From: Dorea sp. CAG:317
GTDB taxonomy: Bacteria; Bacillota; Clostridia; Lachnospirales; Lachnospiraceae
Direction of reading: 5' to 3'
Assembly (NCBI GenBank): GCA_000433535.1
Contig: FR892673.1
Span: 150,905-157,826, forward strand
Length of the DNA stretch: 6,922 bases
Under the pieces are notes generated by a model. It saw only the letters and a program-made list of their open reading frames with translations. It was not told the DNA's origin and made no database searches. Position 1 is the first letter of the stretch. Every line of letters starts with the position of its first letter. Below, piece by piece: positions 5,848 to 6,922 of the stretch. Position numbers and translations under genes: made by a program.

Positions 5848-6922
5848 ATATTACTGATATCGGAATCAATGACGAGAGAATAATTCGTGTAATAAACGAC
5901 GAAACCGGGCTTGGAACCGTTCGGTTTTTTGACATGTTTTTTCTCTACATAATCAATTTCCACCTTGTCGCTTCCGCGGTTTTTGGAGTAATAGGCGGCG
6001 AGTCGTCCGGCTTCTTCGAAAGTGCGGTCCGGAAGTTCGTCCCCACCTGTTTTCACGATCACATGAGAGCCGGGAGCTCCTTTTGCGTGAAACCACCAGT
6101 CGTTTCCATTGGCAAAAGAGAAGGTAAGTTCTTCGTTCTGCAGATTATTTTTCCCTACATACATATGGTAACCGTCACTGGAGATATAGTGCATTGGACG
6201 GCTTGTGATCTTTTCTTTCTTCTTGGTATATTTTCTGCGCACATATCCGGTTTGCATCAGTTCTTCCTTAATCTGAATAAGATCGGCTTCGGTGAGGGCA
6301 ATATCCAGGGAATTGCTGATAGATTCCAGATAATGGATATCATCCGCGGTTTCTTGAATGAGCTCGGTCAATGCCTCAAAGGTACGTTTTTGTTTATTGT
6401 ATTTGTTGAAGTATTTTTGCGCATTTTCAGCCGGTGTCAAAGTCGGATCAAGAGGAATGGTAATCTCTTCGTTCGTATAATAATTAAGAGCAGTAAGTTC
6501 CCTGGAATCCGGAGCTAAGTTATAACCGTAGGTATGGATGAGCTCCCCGTAGACTTTATATTTTTCACGATTCTCGGTATCACGCAGTTGCTTCTTTTGC
6601 AGCTCGTATTTTTTGCGATTGCGCTCCAAAGCAGTCTGAACAACGTGGCGAAGATCGGCGCTTTTCTGCCGGATACGGGTGAGCGTGTTCTTTGTTGCAT
6701 AATAAGTGTTTAAAACTTCCGAGATAGAAGTAAATTCCTGCTTCGTATAATTAGAAAAATGCGACAGTGCGACAGCGCCAAAGTCTTTGGGCGATGTGCC
6801 GTCATAATAAATGCATGGATGGAAACGACAGCATCTGATATCATCCATGTAATAAGAAAATTGTCTGAACAGATGTAGAAAGGTATCCTCATCAAGCACG
6901 GAAGCTGGAAGCTGGGAGTTCA
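5829..6922 (-). CDS. rqcH: RqcH / NFACT-family (FbpA-like) ribosome quality-control factor, N-terminus off window
   Basis: The frame is open to the right edge: 363 residues are visible and the N-terminal part, with the catalytic-like NFACT-N core, is missing. A GTG at 6897-6899 is internal, since upstream codons read NSQLPAS without a stop. Counting from that GTG, residues 1-60 are the end of NFACT-N (FHPCIYYDG, SEVLNTYYATKNTLTRIRQKSA). Residues about 85-235 are charged, helical, coiled-coil-like, with a likely helix-hairpin part. Residues about 236-345 are the NFACT-R (DUF814) domain: YISSDGYHMYVGKNNLQNEE, WWFHAKGAPGSHVIVKT (268-284), AAYYSKNRGSDKVEIDYVEK, VVYYTNYSLVID. RqcH binds stalled 50S subunits carrying peptidyl-tRNA and recruits tRNA-Ala to add C-terminal alanine tails; the older name is fibronectin-binding protein A. 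The stop codon lies inside the terminator loop. The RqcH rather than another NFACT role is inferred from family membership. Confidence 0.9.
   Translation of the reverse strand, partial: NSQLPASVLDEDTFLHLFRQFSYYMDDIRCCRFHPCIYYDGTSPKDFGAVALSHFSNYTKQEFTSISEVLNTYYATKNTLTRIRQKSADLRHVVQTALERNRKKYELQKKQLRDTENREKYKVYGELIHTYGYNLAPDSRELTALNYYTNEEITIPLDPTLTPAENAQKYFNKYNKQKRTFEALTELIQETADDIHYLESISNSLDIALTEADLIQIKEELMQTGYVRRKYTKKKEKITSRPMHYISSDGYHMYVGKNNLQNEELTFSFANGNDWWFHAKGAPGSHVIVKTGGDELPDRTFEEAGRLAAYYSKNRGSDKVEIDYVEKKHVKKPNGSKPGFVVYYTNYSLVIDSDISNIKTVQD

Noticed and set aside
5934..6518. 194-codon plus-strand open frame antisense to rqcH
   Set aside because: It is entirely within the conserved NFACT-R and coiled-coil coding region and has no ribosome binding site or recognisable domain; its hydrophobic look comes from reading the complementary strand.
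6897..6899. GTG as a start for a 356-residue RqcH
   Set aside because: The same frame is open upstream to the window edge, and the family's N-terminal domain must lie there; the gene is cut by the window, not naturally short.

Overview
The window looks like chromosome of a low-to-moderate-GC Firmicute, most likely a gut clostridium of the Lachnospiraceae type. This rests on AGGAG-like Shine-Dalgarno sites, sigma-A-type promoter boxes, a TTG start, protein sequences of the clostridial kind, and an RqcH/FbpA-family gene. No mobile element, tRNA, rRNA or CRISPR array is visible. Genus-level assignment is not possible by reading alone.

Layout. Positions 1-181 (minus strand) hold the first 60 codons of a small membrane protein that continues off the left edge; it resembles the putative ABC-transporter permease family PF06541. 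It is divergent from a compact plus-strand cluster: pheA (bifunctional chorismate mutase/prephenate dehydratase, phenylalanine synthesis; probable TTG start at 269), a DUF815-type AAA+ ATPase (1424-2713), and a MATE-family multidrug/metabolite exporter (2721-4070). The gaps of 24 and 7 bases and the absence of internal terminators suggest one transcript.

After a 107-base gap with a near-consensus promoter (TTGACC, 17 bases, TACAAT) comes the most unusual gene, 4178-5797. Its N-terminal part is a PglD/NeuD-like sugar acyltransferase (nucleotide-sugar-binding domain plus a hexapeptide beta-helix that looks short), and it is fused to a complete NahK-like N-acetylhexosamine 1-kinase. It meets the minus-strand rqcH gene (5829 to the right edge, N-terminus missing) head to tail. 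A perfect 14-bp hairpin at 5815-5847 lies between them, with its loop and one arm inside the rqcH stop region.

How the genes fit together: pheA is a biosynthetic housekeeping gene with a Phe-binding ACT domain. The ATPase and MATE genes are co-transcribed with it by position, without an obvious biochemical link. The fusion protein points to salvage of N-acetylhexosamines (for example from mucin or milk glycans), joined to an amino-sugar acylation module. RqcH belongs to ribosome-associated quality control and is independent of the rest. The best candidate for something undescribed is the acyltransferase-kinase fusion; everything else is ordinary chromosomal content with some notable regulatory details.
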